DNA of 64,000 nucleotides, taken from Rhodoferax sp. OV413. GTDB lineage: Bacteria; Pseudomonadota; Gammaproteobacteria; Burkholderiales; Burkholderiaceae_C. Both the position numbers and the translations under genes were made by a program. Below the pieces are notes generated by a model. It was not told the origin of the DNA. It made no database searches and saw only the letters and a list, made by a program, of their open reading frames with translations. The DNA is taken from the NCBI RefSeq assembly GCF_900104385.1, contig NZ_FNJA01000002.1:496001-560000 (forward strand), read 5' to 3'. Shown in pieces: positions 35,316 through 44,871 of this stretch; within the stretch, counting starts at the first letter, position 1, and every line of letters starts with the position of its first letter.

Positions 35316-36663
35316 GGTTCAATTCCTTGTGCATGCTTTCAGCGGCGCGTTTGCCGTGCTCTACAGCTTCTACGGTCAGGTCGCGGCCGCCGGCGCGGCA
35401 GTCGCCACCGGCCCATACGCCGTTCAGATTGGTCTTGCCGTCTTCCGCGGTCACGATGCGGCCGCCCTGCAGGGCCAGGCCGGTGGCTTGCAGCGGGCTG
35501 TCGTCCAGCTTCTGGCCGATGGCTTTGAACACCATGTCGGCGCCAAGCACCAACTCTTTGCCAGTGGCTTGCAGCTTGCCGTCCACCAGCGCCTGCTCGG
35601 CAAAGCGCACGCCGCTGGCGTGGCTGCTGCCCAGAACTTCGACCGGGGTCAGCCAGTGGTGCAGCACCACGCCGTTGGTTTGCGCCCACTCTTGCTCAGC
35701 GGCGGATGCGCCCATGGTTTCGACACCGCGGCGGTACACCATGTGCACCTCTTCGGCGCCCAGCAGCTTGGCCTGCACGGCGGCGTCCACTGCGGTCATG
35801 CCGCCGCCGATCACCACCACGCGGCGGCCGACGGGCAGCTGGTTCACGTGTTCGATCTGGCGCAGCTCGGCGATGAAATCCACCGCGTTGCGCACATTTG
35901 CCAGCGCTTCGCCGGGCACGCCCAGGGCTTGCACCTTGGACAGGCCCAGGCCCAGGAACACGGCGTCGTATTCGGTCTGCAGCTTGTCCAGCGAGGCCGC
36001 GCCGTCAAAGCGCCAGCCGTTCTGGATGCTGATGCCGCCAATGTCCAGCAGCCACTGCACTTCCTTCTGCGCGAAGTCGTCGGTGGTCTTGTAGCTGGCC
36101 AGGCCGTATTCGTTCAGGCCGCCGGCCTTGGGCTTGGCATCAAAAATAACCACCTCGTTGCCCAGACGCGCCAGGCGGTGCGCGCAGGCCAGGCCGGCCG
36201 GGCCGGAGCCGACCACGGCGATGCGCTTGCCGGTGGGGGCGGCGCGGGTGAACAGCTGCGGCTGGGCGCTGGCCATCAGCGCATCGACGGCATGGCGCTG
36301 CAGCCGGCCGATCTGGATGGGCGTGTCGGTCTGGGTGTTGCGCACGCAGGACTGTTCGCACAGCACCTCGGTGGGGCAGACCCGGGCGCACATGCCGCCC
36401 AGCGGATTGGCTTCCAGGATGGTGCGTGCCGCGCCGCGCAGGTTGCCATCGGAGATGCTTTTGATAAAGCTGGGTACGTCGATGTCGGTGGGGCAGGCGG
36501 TTTGGCAGGGCGCGTCGAAGCAGTACAGGCAGCGCTCGGATTCGAGCATGGCCTGGGAGGCGTTCAGCGGCGGCGTGGCGTCGGCAAAGTGCTGCGCGTA
36601 CTGCGCGGCGCTGAGGCGGCCGGCGCGGATGTCCGGCGCGGCGGTGGAGGAAGTCTCTGGCAC
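35308..36663 (-). CDS. preT: NAD-dependent dihydropyrimidine dehydrogenase subunit PreT
   Basis: 451 residues with GTG start at 36663, chosen because AGGAG lies 5 nt upstream and homology begins close behind. The N-terminal Fe-S part has ERCLYCFDAPCQTACPTDID and GGMCARVCPTEVLCEQSCVR. The FAD fold is VVGSGPAGLACAHRLARLGN near residue 142 and the NAD fold VVIGGGMTAVDAAVQAKLLG near 278, with VWAGGDCRAGGRDLTVEAVE near the end. It is the electron-entry half of the PreTA enzyme and the first gene of the pyrimidine operon. Confidence 0.95.
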   Translation of the reverse strand: MPETSSTAAPDIRAGRLSAAQYAQHFADATPPLNASQAMLESERCLYCFDAPCQTACPTDIDVPSFIKSISDGNLRGAARTILEANPLGGMCARVCPTEVLCEQSCVRNTQTDTPIQIGRLQRHAVDALMASAQPQLFTRAAPTGKRIAVVGSGPAGLACAHRLARLGNEVVIFDAKPKAGGLNEYGLASYKTTDDFAQKEVQWLLDIGGISIQNGWRFDGAASLDKLQTEYDAVFLGLGLSKVQALGVPGEALANVRNAVDFIAELRQIEHVNQLPVGRRVVVIGGGMTAVDAAVQAKLLGAEEVHMVYRRGVETMGASAAEQEWAQTNGVVLHHWLTPVEVLGSSHASGVRFAEQALVDGKLQATGKELVLGADMVFKAIGQKLDDSPLQATGLALQGGRIVTAEDGKTNLNGVWAGGDCRAGGRDLTVEAVEHGKRAAESMHKELNHG

Positions 36664-36885
36664 GGTAACTCCTGTGGCTGGGTCTACAGGCGTCGCAGGC
36701 TGCACCAATTTGCAGCACGCAACACCCGGAATTGGCTGGGGGCGTCCAAATCCTGACCAAATGGTCAAGAAGTGCCGACGATATTGCAAAACCCGTGCCA
36801 CCTGCATAGGGAATCTACCGGGGCTGGATGGCGCTATGTGTGATGGGACACATTGCCGTCACCCGGCTGCGCATAGACTGGAGCT

Positions 36886-38121
36886 ATGGCTTTTACCTCC
36901 CCCGTTTTCCGTCCGTTCCACAGCTACGACAGCTTTTGGACCCCCTTGCCCGATGCCGATGGGGCGATCCGCGCGTCGCGCGCTTATCTGTGCCAATGCG
37001 GCCGGCCGATCTTCTTCCGCAATAGCGTCTGCCTGGCCTGCGGCGCGCCCCTGGGCTACGAGGTGGACAGCGCGCGGCTGCAGTCCCTGGTGCCGGTGCA
37101 AGACCAGCCCGGCCAATGGGCGCTGTGGCACGACACACAGGGCGGGCATTACCAGCGCTGCGCCAATCTGGATGCCGTGGGTTGCAACTGGCTGGTGCCG
37201 GGCGATGCGGCGCCGGGTTCGGTGTGCCTGGCCTGCAGCCTGAACCGCACGGTGCCCGACCTGTCGCAGCCGCAGAACCTGGCCGCCTGGCGCGCGCTGG
37301 AGATTGCCAAGCGCCATCTGGTGGCACAGCTGCTGTCCATGGGCTTGCCGGTGGTGTCCAAGATGACCGCCGACGCCGCGCAGGGCGTGGCCTTCGACTT
37401 TTTGCAGCCGCACCCCGACAAGCCGGTGCTGACCGGCCACGACGAAGGCATCATCACCCTGAACATCGAAGAGGCCGACGACGCCCGGCGCGAACAGGTG
37501 CGCAACGCCATGGGCGAGCCCTACCGCACCCTGCTCGGGCATTTGCGCCACGAAATCGGCCACTACTACTGGGACCGGCTGGTGCGCGACACGCTCTGGC
37601 TGGACGACTACCGCGCGCTGTTTGGCGACGAGCGCGCCGACTACGCCGAGGCCCTGAACCGCAACTACACCCAGGGCCCGCCGCCCGACTGGGCGCAGCG
37701 CTTCGTCAGCACCTATGCCGCCTCGCACCCCTGGGAAGACTGGGCCGAAACCTGGGCCCATTACCTGCATATGGTCGATACTCTGGGCACCGCCATGCGC
37801 TTCGGCCTGGATGCGAAAGACGTGGAGCTGCCCCACGCCCCCTTCACCCGCGACGCCCTGTGGCGGCCCGACGACCCGGGCGCCGAAAGCTTCTTGCACA
37901 TCGCCAACGCCTGGGTCGAGCTGACCGGCGTGCTCAACGAGATGTCGCGCAGCATGGGCGAGCACGACTTCTACCCGTTTGTGCTGACCCCGCCGGTGGT
38001 CGCCAAGCTGCAGTTCATCCACTGCGTGGTGGTACAGGCGCGGCAAACCCAGGCCGCGGAGAACGTGGACCAGGCCCAGGGCCAAGTTCAAGCCCTGGGT
38101 CAAGCTCAGGGTCAACCCTAG
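36886..38121 (+). CDS. Putative zinc-binding metallopeptidase (Peptidase_Mx family)
   Basis: 411 residues. The N-terminus is a zinc ribbon (YLCQCGRPIFFRNSVCLACG, residues about 31-50), with a second Cys set near 90 (CANLDAVGCNW) and 109 (CLACSLN). The central gluzincin site is LRHEIGHYYWDRL near residue 222 (HExxH), with EDWAETWAHYLHMVD near 285 providing the probable third ligand. The last 20 residues are Gln/Gly-rich repeats. Substrate unknown. The gene stands alone, divergent from the pyrimidine operon across 222 nt. Confidence 0.85.
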   Translation: MAFTSPVFRPFHSYDSFWTPLPDADGAIRASRAYLCQCGRPIFFRNSVCLACGAPLGYEVDSARLQSLVPVQDQPGQWALWHDTQGGHYQRCANLDAVGCNWLVPGDAAPGSVCLACSLNRTVPDLSQPQNLAAWRALEIAKRHLVAQLLSMGLPVVSKMTADAAQGVAFDFLQPHPDKPVLTGHDEGIITLNIEEADDARREQVRNAMGEPYRTLLGHLRHEIGHYYWDRLVRDTLWLDDYRALFGDERADYAEALNRNYTQGPPPDWAQRFVSTYAASHPWEDWAETWAHYLHMVDTLGTAMRFGLDAKDVELPHAPFTRDALWRPDDPGAESFLHIANAWVELTGVLNEMSRSMGEHDFYPFVLTPPVVAKLQFIHCVVVQARQTQAAENVDQAQGQVQALGQAQGQP

Positions 38122-38123
38122 GT

Positions 38124-38182
38124 GCTATTGAAAAAATAGCTGACGGCGCTGTAGAAATATGCGCGGGATGCCGATTTAATAC
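38124..38182 (+). repeat. Interspersed dyad repeat, copy H (diverged)
   Basis: GCTATTGAAAAAATAGCTGA, a weak GGCGCTGTA...TATGCGCG core and TGCCGATTTAATACAT. The left arm AGCTATTTTTTCAATAGC-type dyad is well preserved. Lies 2 nt behind the peptidase stop. Confidence 0.7.
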
Positions 38183-38266
38183 ATGGGCTGGATGCAGTGC
38201 CGCAGGGCGCTGCCTGTGATGCCAGCGTGTTGATCCAAGCCATCTCACCCTAGGAGACAAGTCGCC

Positions 38267-39817
38267 ATGTCCGCTTACCGATCCAACCTCTCCATCACCA
38301 AGCGCCTTGGGCTGGGTTTTGCACTGATTTTGCTGCTGTCCTTGGTGTCCATGCTGGTCGGCATCACCAAGCTCAACACCTCGGCCCACGCGACCGAATA
38401 CATCCTGGGCAACCCGATCCAGACCGAGCGCCTGGTCAGCGACTGGTACCGCGACATCCACACCAGCGTGCGCCGCACCACCGCCATCGCCAAAAGCAGC
38501 GACCCCTCGCTGGCCACCTATTTCGCGCAAGACGCCGCCACCTCCAGCGAGCGCTCCAGCAAGGCCCAGAAGACCCTTGAGACGCTGATGAAAACCGACG
38601 AAGAAAAGGCCTTGTTTGCCGCCGTCGGCGAGGCGCGCAAAAGCTATGTCACAGCCCGCGACGCGGTGTCGGCCTTGAAGAACGAAGACAAGTCCGAAGA
38701 AGCCAACCAGATGTTGGAGCAAAAATTCGTTCCTGCCGGCAAGGCCTACCTGGATGCGCTAGACGCCATGATGAGCGCCCAGCGCAAAGACATCGACCAG
38801 CAAGCCCAGAGCATCGCCGAGAACACCACCCAGGGCCGCAATCTGCTGATAGCCGTGGGCACCGTCAGCCTGCTGTTTGGCGTGGTCTGCGCCTGGTGGC
38901 TGGCCGGCTCCATCACCCGGCCGCTGGCCGAAGCCAACGCCGCGGCCCGCCAGGTGGCAGCGGGCGACCTAACCGGCCGCATCCAAGCCAATAGCACCGA
39001 CGAAGTCGGCCAGCTGCTGACCAGCCTGCAAGACATGCAGGCCAACCTGGTGCGGGTGGTGAGCAGCGTGCGCCAAGGCTCGGAGAGCGTGTCCACCGCC
39101 AGCGCCGAAATCGCCGAAGGCAACCACGACCTCAGCTCGCGCACCGAGAACCAGGCCGCCGCGCTGCAGGAAACCGCCGCCTCCATGCAGGAGCTGAGCA
39201 GCACCGTGCGGCAGAACGCCGACAACGCGCGCCAGGCCAATCAACTCGCCATGAGCGCATCCACCGTGGCCGCCCAGGGCGGCGCTGTGGTGGGCCAGGT
39301 GGTAGAGACCATGAAGGGCATCAACGACAGCTCGCAAAAGATCGCCGACATCATCGGCGTGATCGACGGCATCGCCTTTCAGACCAACATCCTGGCGCTG
39401 AACGCAGCCGTCGAGGCCGCCCGCGCCGGCGAGCAGGGCCGGGGCTTTGCGGTGGTGGCCAGCGAGGTGCGCAGCCTGGCCGGCCGTTCGGCCGAAGCCG
39501 CCAAGGAAATCAAGACCCTGATCAGCACCAGTGTGGAACGCGTGGCCCAAGGCACGGCCCAGGTCGACCAGGCCGGCGCCACCATGACCGAGGTGGTCAA
39601 CTCCATCCGCCGCGTCACCGACATCATGGGCGAGATCAGCGCCGCCAGCACCGAGCAAAGCACCGGCGTGTCCCAGGTCGGCGAAGCCGTCACCCAGATG
39701 GACCAGGCCACCCAGCAAAACGCCGCCCTGGTAGAGCAAATGGCCGCCGCCGCCAGCAGCCTACAGAACCAGGCGTCTGACCTGGTGCAGGTGGTGTCGC
39801 AGTTCAAGTTGCAGTGA
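38267..39817 (+). CDS. Methyl-accepting chemotaxis protein
   Basis: 516 residues. Membrane helix at about 10-32, a periplasmic four-helix-bundle sensor to about 188, second membrane helix about 190-212 (NLLIAVGTVSLLFGVVCAWW), HAMP domain, then the long signalling coiled coil. The conserved tip is ILALNAAVEAARAGEQGRGF followed by AVVASEVRSLAGRSAEAAKE. There is no NWETF-type receptor tail: the protein ends SDLVQVVSQFKLQ, so CheR/CheB must act without tethering. AGGAGAC precedes the ATG. The ligand is unknown. Confidence 0.95.
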   Translation: MSAYRSNLSITKRLGLGFALILLLSLVSMLVGITKLNTSAHATEYILGNPIQTERLVSDWYRDIHTSVRRTTAIAKSSDPSLATYFAQDAATSSERSSKAQKTLETLMKTDEEKALFAAVGEARKSYVTARDAVSALKNEDKSEEANQMLEQKFVPAGKAYLDALDAMMSAQRKDIDQQAQSIAENTTQGRNLLIAVGTVSLLFGVVCAWWLAGSITRPLAEANAAARQVAAGDLTGRIQANSTDEVGQLLTSLQDMQANLVRVVSSVRQGSESVSTASAEIAEGNHDLSSRTENQAAALQETAASMQELSSTVRQNADNARQANQLAMSASTVAAQGGAVVGQVVETMKGINDSSQKIADIIGVIDGIAFQTNILALNAAVEAARAGEQGRGFAVVASEVRSLAGRSAEAAKEIKTLISTSVERVAQGTAQVDQAGATMTEVVNSIRRVTDIMGEISAASTEQSTGVSQVGEAVTQMDQATQQNAALVEQMAAAASSLQNQASDLVQVVSQFKLQ

Positions 39818-39857
39818 TTAGGCGCACCTCAGCCTGGCAGAGCCAATTCGGTGGCGT

Positions 39858-39920
39858 GCTATTTAAAAAATAGCTGTCGCCGCAAGCCGCATATGCGACT
39901 GGGCCAGATTTTTCTTAAAT
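39858..39920 (+). repeat. Interspersed dyad repeat, copy I
   Basis: 63 nt: GCTATTTAAAAAATAGCTGT ... CCAGATTTTTCTTAAAT. The core has decayed (CGCCGCAAGCCGCATATGCG). Its right end overlaps and supplies the TAA stop codon of mnmA on the other strand. Confidence 0.75.
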
Positions 39921-41036
39921 GCCTGCGAGGTCAGCAGTAATTACCCCGCCGCCCAAACACACATAGCCGTTGTACACCACGGCCGATTGGCCGGGGGTGA
40001 CGGCCCATTGCGCGTCGGGGAACTGCAGGCTGAAGTGCTGCGGGCCGTCGGCGGCCAGGGTGCAGGCCGCATCGGCTTGCCGATACCGGCTCTTGGCGGC
40101 GTAGGCGCCGGGGGCGGGCGCGTGGCCGGCAACCCAGCTGGCGTCGTCGGCCGCCAGGGTGTGTGACTGCAGCCAGGGGTGGTCGTGGCCTTGCACCACC
40201 CACAGGGTGTTGCGTTCCATGTCCTTGCGGGCCACAAACCAGGGCGCGTGTTCGCCGCCGCCCCGCTGTGCGCCTTTTTCCTTGATGCCGCCTATGCCCA
40301 GGCCCTGGCGCTGGCCCAGGGTGTAGAAGCTCAGGCCCACATGCTTGCCCAGGACACGGCCTTTTTCGTCCTTGATCGGGCCCGGCTCCTTGGCGATGTA
40401 GCGGTTCAGAAAGTCGCGGAACGGCCGCTCGCCGATGAAGCAGATGCCGGTCGAATCCTTCTTGGCGGCGTTCGGCAACGCCATCTCGGCGGCGATGCGG
40501 CGCACCTCGGTCTTGTGCAGCTCGCCCACCGGGAACAGGGTTTTGCTCAGCTGCGCCTGGTTGAGGCGGTGCAGGAAGTAGCTTTGGTCCTTGCCCGGGT
40601 CCAGGCCTTTCAGCAGTTGGAACTGGCCGTCCACCTCGCGGACTCGGGCATAGTGGCCGGTGGCGATTTTTTCGGCGCCCAGGCGGATGGCGTGGTCCAG
40701 AAAGGCCTTGAACTTGATCTCGGCGTTGCACAAGATGTCGGGGTTCGGCGTGCGGCCGGCCTGGTATTCGCGCAGGAACTCGGCAAACACCCGGTCTTTG
40801 TATTCGGCGGCGAAGTTGACGTGCTCGATCTCGATGCCGATCACATCGGCCACGGCGGCCGCGTCCACAAAGTCGATGTTCGACGAGCAGTATTCGCTGT
40901 CGTCATCGTCTTCCCAGTTTTTCATGAAGATGCCGATGACCTCGTAGCCCTGCTGCTTGAGCAGATAGGCGCTAACGGCCGAATCCACGCCGCCGCTCAA
41001 TCCGACCACCACCCGTTGTTTGCTGTGTGTACCCAT
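39915..41036 (-). CDS. mnmA: tRNA-specific 2-thiouridylase MnmA
   Basis: 373 residues. PP-loop [20 protein letters not shown] at the N-terminus binds ATP. The two catalytic cysteines are in [12 protein letters not shown] (near 107) and [15 protein letters not shown] (near 207), and GDVKAR-like tRNA contact regions follow. It thiolates U34 of tRNAs for Lys, Glu and Gln. ATG 41036 fits the family start. Its stop codon is formed by repeat copy I. Confidence 0.96.
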   Translation of the reverse strand: MGTHSKQRVVVGLSGGVDSAVSAYLLKQQGYEVIGIFMKNWEDDDDSEYCSSNIDFVDAAAVADVIGIEIEHVNFAAEYKDRVFAEFLREYQAGRTPNPDILCNAEIKFKAFLDHAIRLGAEKIATGHYARVREVDGQFQLLKGLDPGKDQSYFLHRLNQAQLSKTLFPVGELHKTEVRRIAAEMALPNAAKKDSTGICFIGERPFRDFLNRYIAKEPGPIKDEKGRVLGKHVGLSFYTLGQRQGLGIGGIKEKGAQRGGGEHAPWFVARKDMERNTLWVVQGHDHPWLQSHTLAADDASWVAGHAPAPGAYAAKSRYRQADAACTLAADGPQHFSLQFPDAQWAVTPGQSAVVYNGYVCLGGGVITADLAGI

Positions 41037-41116
41037 GCCCCGATTGTAAAAACCTGGGGCGGCTGGCCGGTGGCTGTGCGGCAGAGGCGGTAAGCCATGT
41101 AAGGCCATTGACGCAA

Positions 41117-41169
41117 AACCATAGCATGTACCGCAGATGGGGATTGCGCCAGGGGCCGATTTTGTTCAT
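41117..41169 (+). repeat. Interspersed dyad repeat, copy J (degenerate)
   Basis: ACCATAGCATGTACCGCAGA, then ATTGCGCCAGGGGCCGATTT and TGTTCAT. Only the right two thirds resemble the consensus. Lies between mnmA (start side) and the LysR gene (stop side). Confidence 0.5.
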
Positions 41170-42086
41170 AAAGCGGGTGGCCTGGGGGGCTTTTGCAGCC
41201 GCTCCACCAGGTACTCCGCAAAGCCCTCGGTCGCTGGCGACGCCACGCGGTGCGCCGACCGGTAAAGGCAGACCTGGCGCATGGCCTCCGGGTCGACGAT
41301 GCGGCGCATCACCAGGCCCTGGCGCTTGGCCCAGGGGGCCACGTAGGCGGGCGAGGTGGTGACCGCCAGGCCGGCGGCGGCCATGCCGAAGGCGGTGGAG
41401 ATGTGGTCCACCACCTCGCTCGGGCTGATGCGTTCGTCCTCGGGCAGGGCAGCGCCCATCTGCGCCACGCTCAGCTCGTGGTCGCGCCCGGCCGTCACCA
41501 GCGCGTGCGAACGCAGGTCGCTCCACTGCAACACCTGCTTGGCCGCCAGCGGGTGGTCTTTGGCGCACCACAGCACCCAGGGGCTGCTGAACAGCGCAAT
41601 CCGCCGCACGTTGGCGCTGCCTTGGCGGTCGGGGCCGAGGGCCAGGTCGACCTCGCCGCTGTCCACCATGTCGGTCAGTTGTTCGACCGCCGCGTCGCGG
41701 ATGCGCACGACGAGTTTGGGGCGCTCCTGCGTGTAGGCCCGGATGAGGGGCGGCAGGATGGCGCTGGCAATCACCATCGGCGCGGCGATGCGCACCAAGC
41801 CGGCGGCGCGGTTGCGCAGGTCGGTGGCCGCCATTTCGGCCAGGCGCAGGTGCTTGAGCACGGTCTGGGCCGAGCCGTAAAACTCCTTGCCCGCCGCCGA
41901 CAAGGCCACTTTGCGCGTGCTGCGCTCGAACAGCTTGAAGTCCAGGCTGGACTCCAGCTCGACCACCAGCTGGCTCACCGCCGACGGGGTCAGCGCCAGC
42001 CGGTCGGCGGCCGCGGTAAAGCTCAGCACCTCGGCCACGGTGACGAAGGCATCAAGCTGGCGCAGGGTGTAGCGGGGCAGTGGCAT
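41166..42086 (-). CDS. LysR-family transcriptional regulator, probable regulator of the homoprotocatechuate operon
   Basis: 306 residues. DNA-binding part: YTLRQLDAFVTVAEVLSFTA, ALTPSAVSQLVVELESSLDF and LFERSTRKVALSAAGKEFYG. The effector domain of the CbbR/CysB-like fold follows (VRIAAPMVIASAILPPLIRA). It is transcribed away from the Bug-hpa operon across 135 nt. That gap is AT-rich near 42105-42125 and probably holds the shared operator. Confidence 0.93.
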   Translation of the reverse strand: MPLPRYTLRQLDAFVTVAEVLSFTAAADRLALTPSAVSQLVVELESSLDFKLFERSTRKVALSAAGKEFYGSAQTVLKHLRLAEMAATDLRNRAAGLVRIAAPMVIASAILPPLIRAYTQERPKLVVRIRDAAVEQLTDMVDSGEVDLALGPDRQGSANVRRIALFSSPWVLWCAKDHPLAAKQVLQWSDLRSHALVTAGRDHELSVAQMGAALPEDERISPSEVVDHISTAFGMAAAGLAVTTSPAYVAPWAKRQGLVMRRIVDPEAMRQVCLYRSAHRVASPATEGFAEYLVERLQKPPRPPAL

Positions 42087-42221
42087 TGTGAAGACAACCT
42101 AAGTAATACCGCAATATATATCGATTGTTGTGCGGCGAGCGCGCTTGCAAACTGCGTGGACTGGAACAGCTGAAACGCCCGCGTTCGACCCTTGCATAAC
42201 AACCAGACAGGAGACATCCCC

Positions 42222-43223
42222 ATGCCCATATCCCCCATATCCTCCATATCCCGCCGCCAACTGCTGCATATCGCTTTGGCCACCGCTGCCGGTGGCCTGC
42301 CCTCGGCCAGCCGGGCGCAATCCATCGAAACCCTGAAAATCCTGTCGGGCTTCGCGCCTGGCGGTACGGTGGACACGCTGGCGCGCCGGGTCGCCACCCA
42401 GTTGACAGGCGGCTACGCCAAGGCGGCGGTGGTGGATACCCGCACCGGCGCGGGCGGGCAGATCGCCATCTCGGCGCTGAAAGCCTCGGCGCCAGATGGC
42501 GCCACCTTGCTGGCGACACCCATGTCGATGCTGGGCATCTACCCGCACACCTACAAGAAGCTGCCCTACGACCCGGTGGCCGATCTGACGCCGGTATCGC
42601 TGGGTGTGGTGTTCGACATGGGCTTCGCCGTGGGCCCCCAGGTGCCGGCTTCGGTCAAGAGCGTTCCCGAATTTCTGGACTGGTGCAAAGCCCACCCCGA
42701 AAGCGCTAATTTCGGCTCGCCGGCGCCGGGCTCCGTGCCGCATTTTGTGGGCGAGCTGATCGGCCGGGCCGGCAAGGTGGATTTGCGGCATGTGGGGTTT
42801 CGCGGTTCGCAGCCCGCCATCTTGGACATGCTGGGCGGGCAGATCGCCGCCGTGTCGGCGCCGGTGGGCGAGTTCCTGCCGCATTTGAGCGGTGGCAAGG
42901 CCCGCCTGCTGGCCACCTCCGGGGCGGCGCGCAACAAGTTCGTGCCGGGCACCAGCACCCTGGTGGAGCAGGGGTTGAAAGACCTGGTGTTTGGCGAATG
43001 GTTTGGTTTTTACCTGCCGGGCAAAGCGGCTGCGGACGTGGTGGCCCGAGCCAATACTGCCCTGCGCAGCGCCTTGGGCAACAAAGAGGTGATCGACGGC
43101 CTGGCCGCCATGGGCTTGGAGGCCCGCTCGTCCACCCCGACGGAGCTGGCCGCCCTGCTCAAGGCCGACAGCGAGAAGTGGGCTCCCATCGTGAAGGCGA
43201 TCGGCTTCACCGCCGAATCCTAG
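42222..43223 (+). CDS. Bug-family periplasmic solute-binding protein
   Basis: 333 residues. The leader has a twin-arginine-like motif ([16 protein letters not shown]) and cleavage near SRAQS, so export may be by Tat or Sec. Bug features: [20 protein letters not shown] right after the signal, [40 protein letters not shown], and [27 protein letters not shown] precedes the ATG. First gene of the hpa operon; likely binds a phenylacetate-type or dicarboxylate substrate. No membrane partner genes nearby. Confidence 0.92.
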   Translation: MPISPISSISRRQLLHIALATAAGGLPSASRAQSIETLKILSGFAPGGTVDTLARRVATQLTGGYAKAAVVDTRTGAGGQIAISALKASAPDGATLLATPMSMLGIYPHTYKKLPYDPVADLTPVSLGVVFDMGFAVGPQVPASVKSVPEFLDWCKAHPESANFGSPAPGSVPHFVGELIGRAGKVDLRHVGFRGSQPAILDMLGGQIAAVSAPVGEFLPHLSGGKARLLATSGAARNKFVPGTSTLVEQGLKDLVFGEWFGFYLPGKAAADVVARANTALRSALGNKEVIDGLAAMGLEARSSTPTELAALLKADSEKWAPIVKAIGFTAES

Positions 43224-43254
43224 GCCCACGTCCCCAAGAAGCAAAGGACCCCAC

Positions 43255-44058
43255 ATGCTGACCCCCGATATCCACCAGGCCCTGGCGCGCGAACTGCACC
43301 AGGCAGAAAAGACCCGCGTGCAGGTCGAACATTTCTCCAAGCGCTACCCGGCGATGGAGATGGCCGACAGCTACGCCATCCAGCGGGCCTGGGTGCAGAT
43401 CAAGCGGGACGAGGGCCGCAACATCCTGGGCCACAAGATCGGCCTGACCTCGCGCGCCATGCAGATTTCGTCGCAGATCACAGAGCCCGACTACGGTGCC
43501 ATGACGGACGATATGCTGTTCCCCGAGGGCGCCGACATTCCGGTGCAGCGCTTCATCCTGCCGCGCGTCGAGGTGGAGCTGGCCTTCATCCTCGGCAAGC
43601 CCCTGCACGGACCGAACGTGACGATTTTTGACGTGCTGGCCGCCACCGACTACGTGGTGCCGGCGCTGGAGATCATCGACGCCCGCATCGAACAGCTCGA
43701 CCGCGTGACCAAGGCCCCGCGCAAGGTGCTGGACACCATTGCCGACAACGCCGCCAATGCCGGCATCGTGATGGGCGGGCGCCCGGTCAAGCCCGAAGCG
43801 GTGGACCTGCGCTGGTGCGGCGCGCTGCTCTACAAGAACGGCGTGATCGAAGAAAGCGGCCTGGCCGCCGCAGTGCTGAACCACCCGGCGAATGGCGTCG
43901 CCTGGCTGGCCAACAAGCTGGCACCGTATGGCGAAGGCCTGGTGGCCGGCGAGGTGGTGCTGGGCGGCTCTTTCACCCGCCCGGTGGCCGGGGCGGCGGG
44001 CGACACCTTCCATGCCGATTACGGCCCGCTGGGTGCCATCTCGTTTCGCTTCATGTGA
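43255..44058 (+). CDS. hpaH: 2-oxo-hept-4-ene-1,7-dioate hydratase
   Basis: 267 residues, FAH-like hydratase family (HpaH/HpcG). Visible blocks: [71 protein letters not shown] with the metal-binding acidic residues, and [20 protein letters not shown]. It adds water to the linear dienoate formed after decarboxylation of the homoprotocatechuate ring-fission product, giving 2,4-dihydroxyhept-2-ene-1,7-dioate. Gap to HpaI is 11 nt. Confidence 0.94.
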   Translation: MLTPDIHQALARELHQAEKTRVQVEHFSKRYPAMEMADSYAIQRAWVQIKRDEGRNILGHKIGLTSRAMQISSQITEPDYGAMTDDMLFPEGADIPVQRFILPRVEVELAFILGKPLHGPNVTIFDVLAATDYVVPALEIIDARIEQLDRVTKAPRKVLDTIADNAANAGIVMGGRPVKPEAVDLRWCGALLYKNGVIEESGLAAAVLNHPANGVAWLANKLAPYGEGLVAGEVVLGGSFTRPVAGAAGDTFHADYGPLGAISFRFM

Positions 44059-44069
44059 GGCCGCGCAGC

Positions 44070-44870
44070 ATGCAGACTCCTGACAATTTATTCAAGCAAG
44101 CCCTGGCCCGCGGCGAGGTGCAAATCGGCCTATGGCAGGCCCTGGCCGACCCCTACGCCGCCGAACTCTGCGCGGGCAGTGGCTTCGACTGGCTGCTGCT
44201 CGACGGCGAGCACGCGCCTAACGACCTGCGCAGCCTGTTGGGTGCGCTGCAAAGCGTGGCCCCGTACCCCACGCACCCGGTGGTGCGGGTGCCGCACGGT
44301 GACGCGGCGTTGATCAAACAGGTGCTGGACATCGGCGCCACCACCGTGTTGGTGCCCATGGTCGAGTCGGCCGAACAGGCCACTGCACTGGTGCAGGCAA
44401 TGCGCTACCCGCCGCAGGGCGTGCGCGGCGTGGGCAGCGCCATCGCCCGCTCGGCGCGCTGGTCGCGTTACCCGAACTATCTGCATGAAGCCAACGAGCG
44501 CCTGTGCCTGCTGGTGCAAGTCGAGTCGCTGGCCGCGCTGCAGCAGATTGACGCGATTGCGGCGGTGGACGGGGTGGACGGCGTGTTCATCGGCCCGGCG
44601 GATTTGTCGGCCTCCATGGGCTACCTGGGCCAGCCCGCGCACCCCGAAGTGCGTGCCGCCATTGACCACGCGATAGGCCGCATCCTGCAAGCAGGCAAGG
44701 CGCCCGGCATCTTGTGCGCCGACGCAACCCTGGCCCGGCACTACCTGGCGCTGGGCGCGCGCTTTGTGGCCGTGGGGGTGGACACCTCTTTGCTGGTGCG
44801 GGCGACTGCCGCGCTGGCGGCGCAGTTCAAACAGGCGGCACCCATGGCCGCGGCGAGTGGAGCCTACTGA
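44070..44870 (+). CDS. hpaI: 4-hydroxy-2-oxoheptanedioate aldolase
   Basis: 266 residues, class II HpcH/HpaI aldolase barrel. Motifs: [40 protein letters not shown] with the catalytic His nearby, [53 protein letters not shown], and [20 protein letters not shown] containing the metal-binding Asp. It cleaves the hydratase product to pyruvate and succinic semialdehyde. ATG 44070 matches the family. Confidence 0.95.
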   Translation: MQTPDNLFKQALARGEVQIGLWQALADPYAAELCAGSGFDWLLLDGEHAPNDLRSLLGALQSVAPYPTHPVVRVPHGDAALIKQVLDIGATTVLVPMVESAEQATALVQAMRYPPQGVRGVGSAIARSARWSRYPNYLHEANERLCLLVQVESLAALQQIDAIAAVDGVDGVFIGPADLSASMGYLGQPAHPEVRAAIDHAIGRILQAGKAPGILCADATLARHYLALGARFVAVGVDTSLLVRATAALAAQFKQAAPMAAASGAY

Positions 44871-44871
44871 G

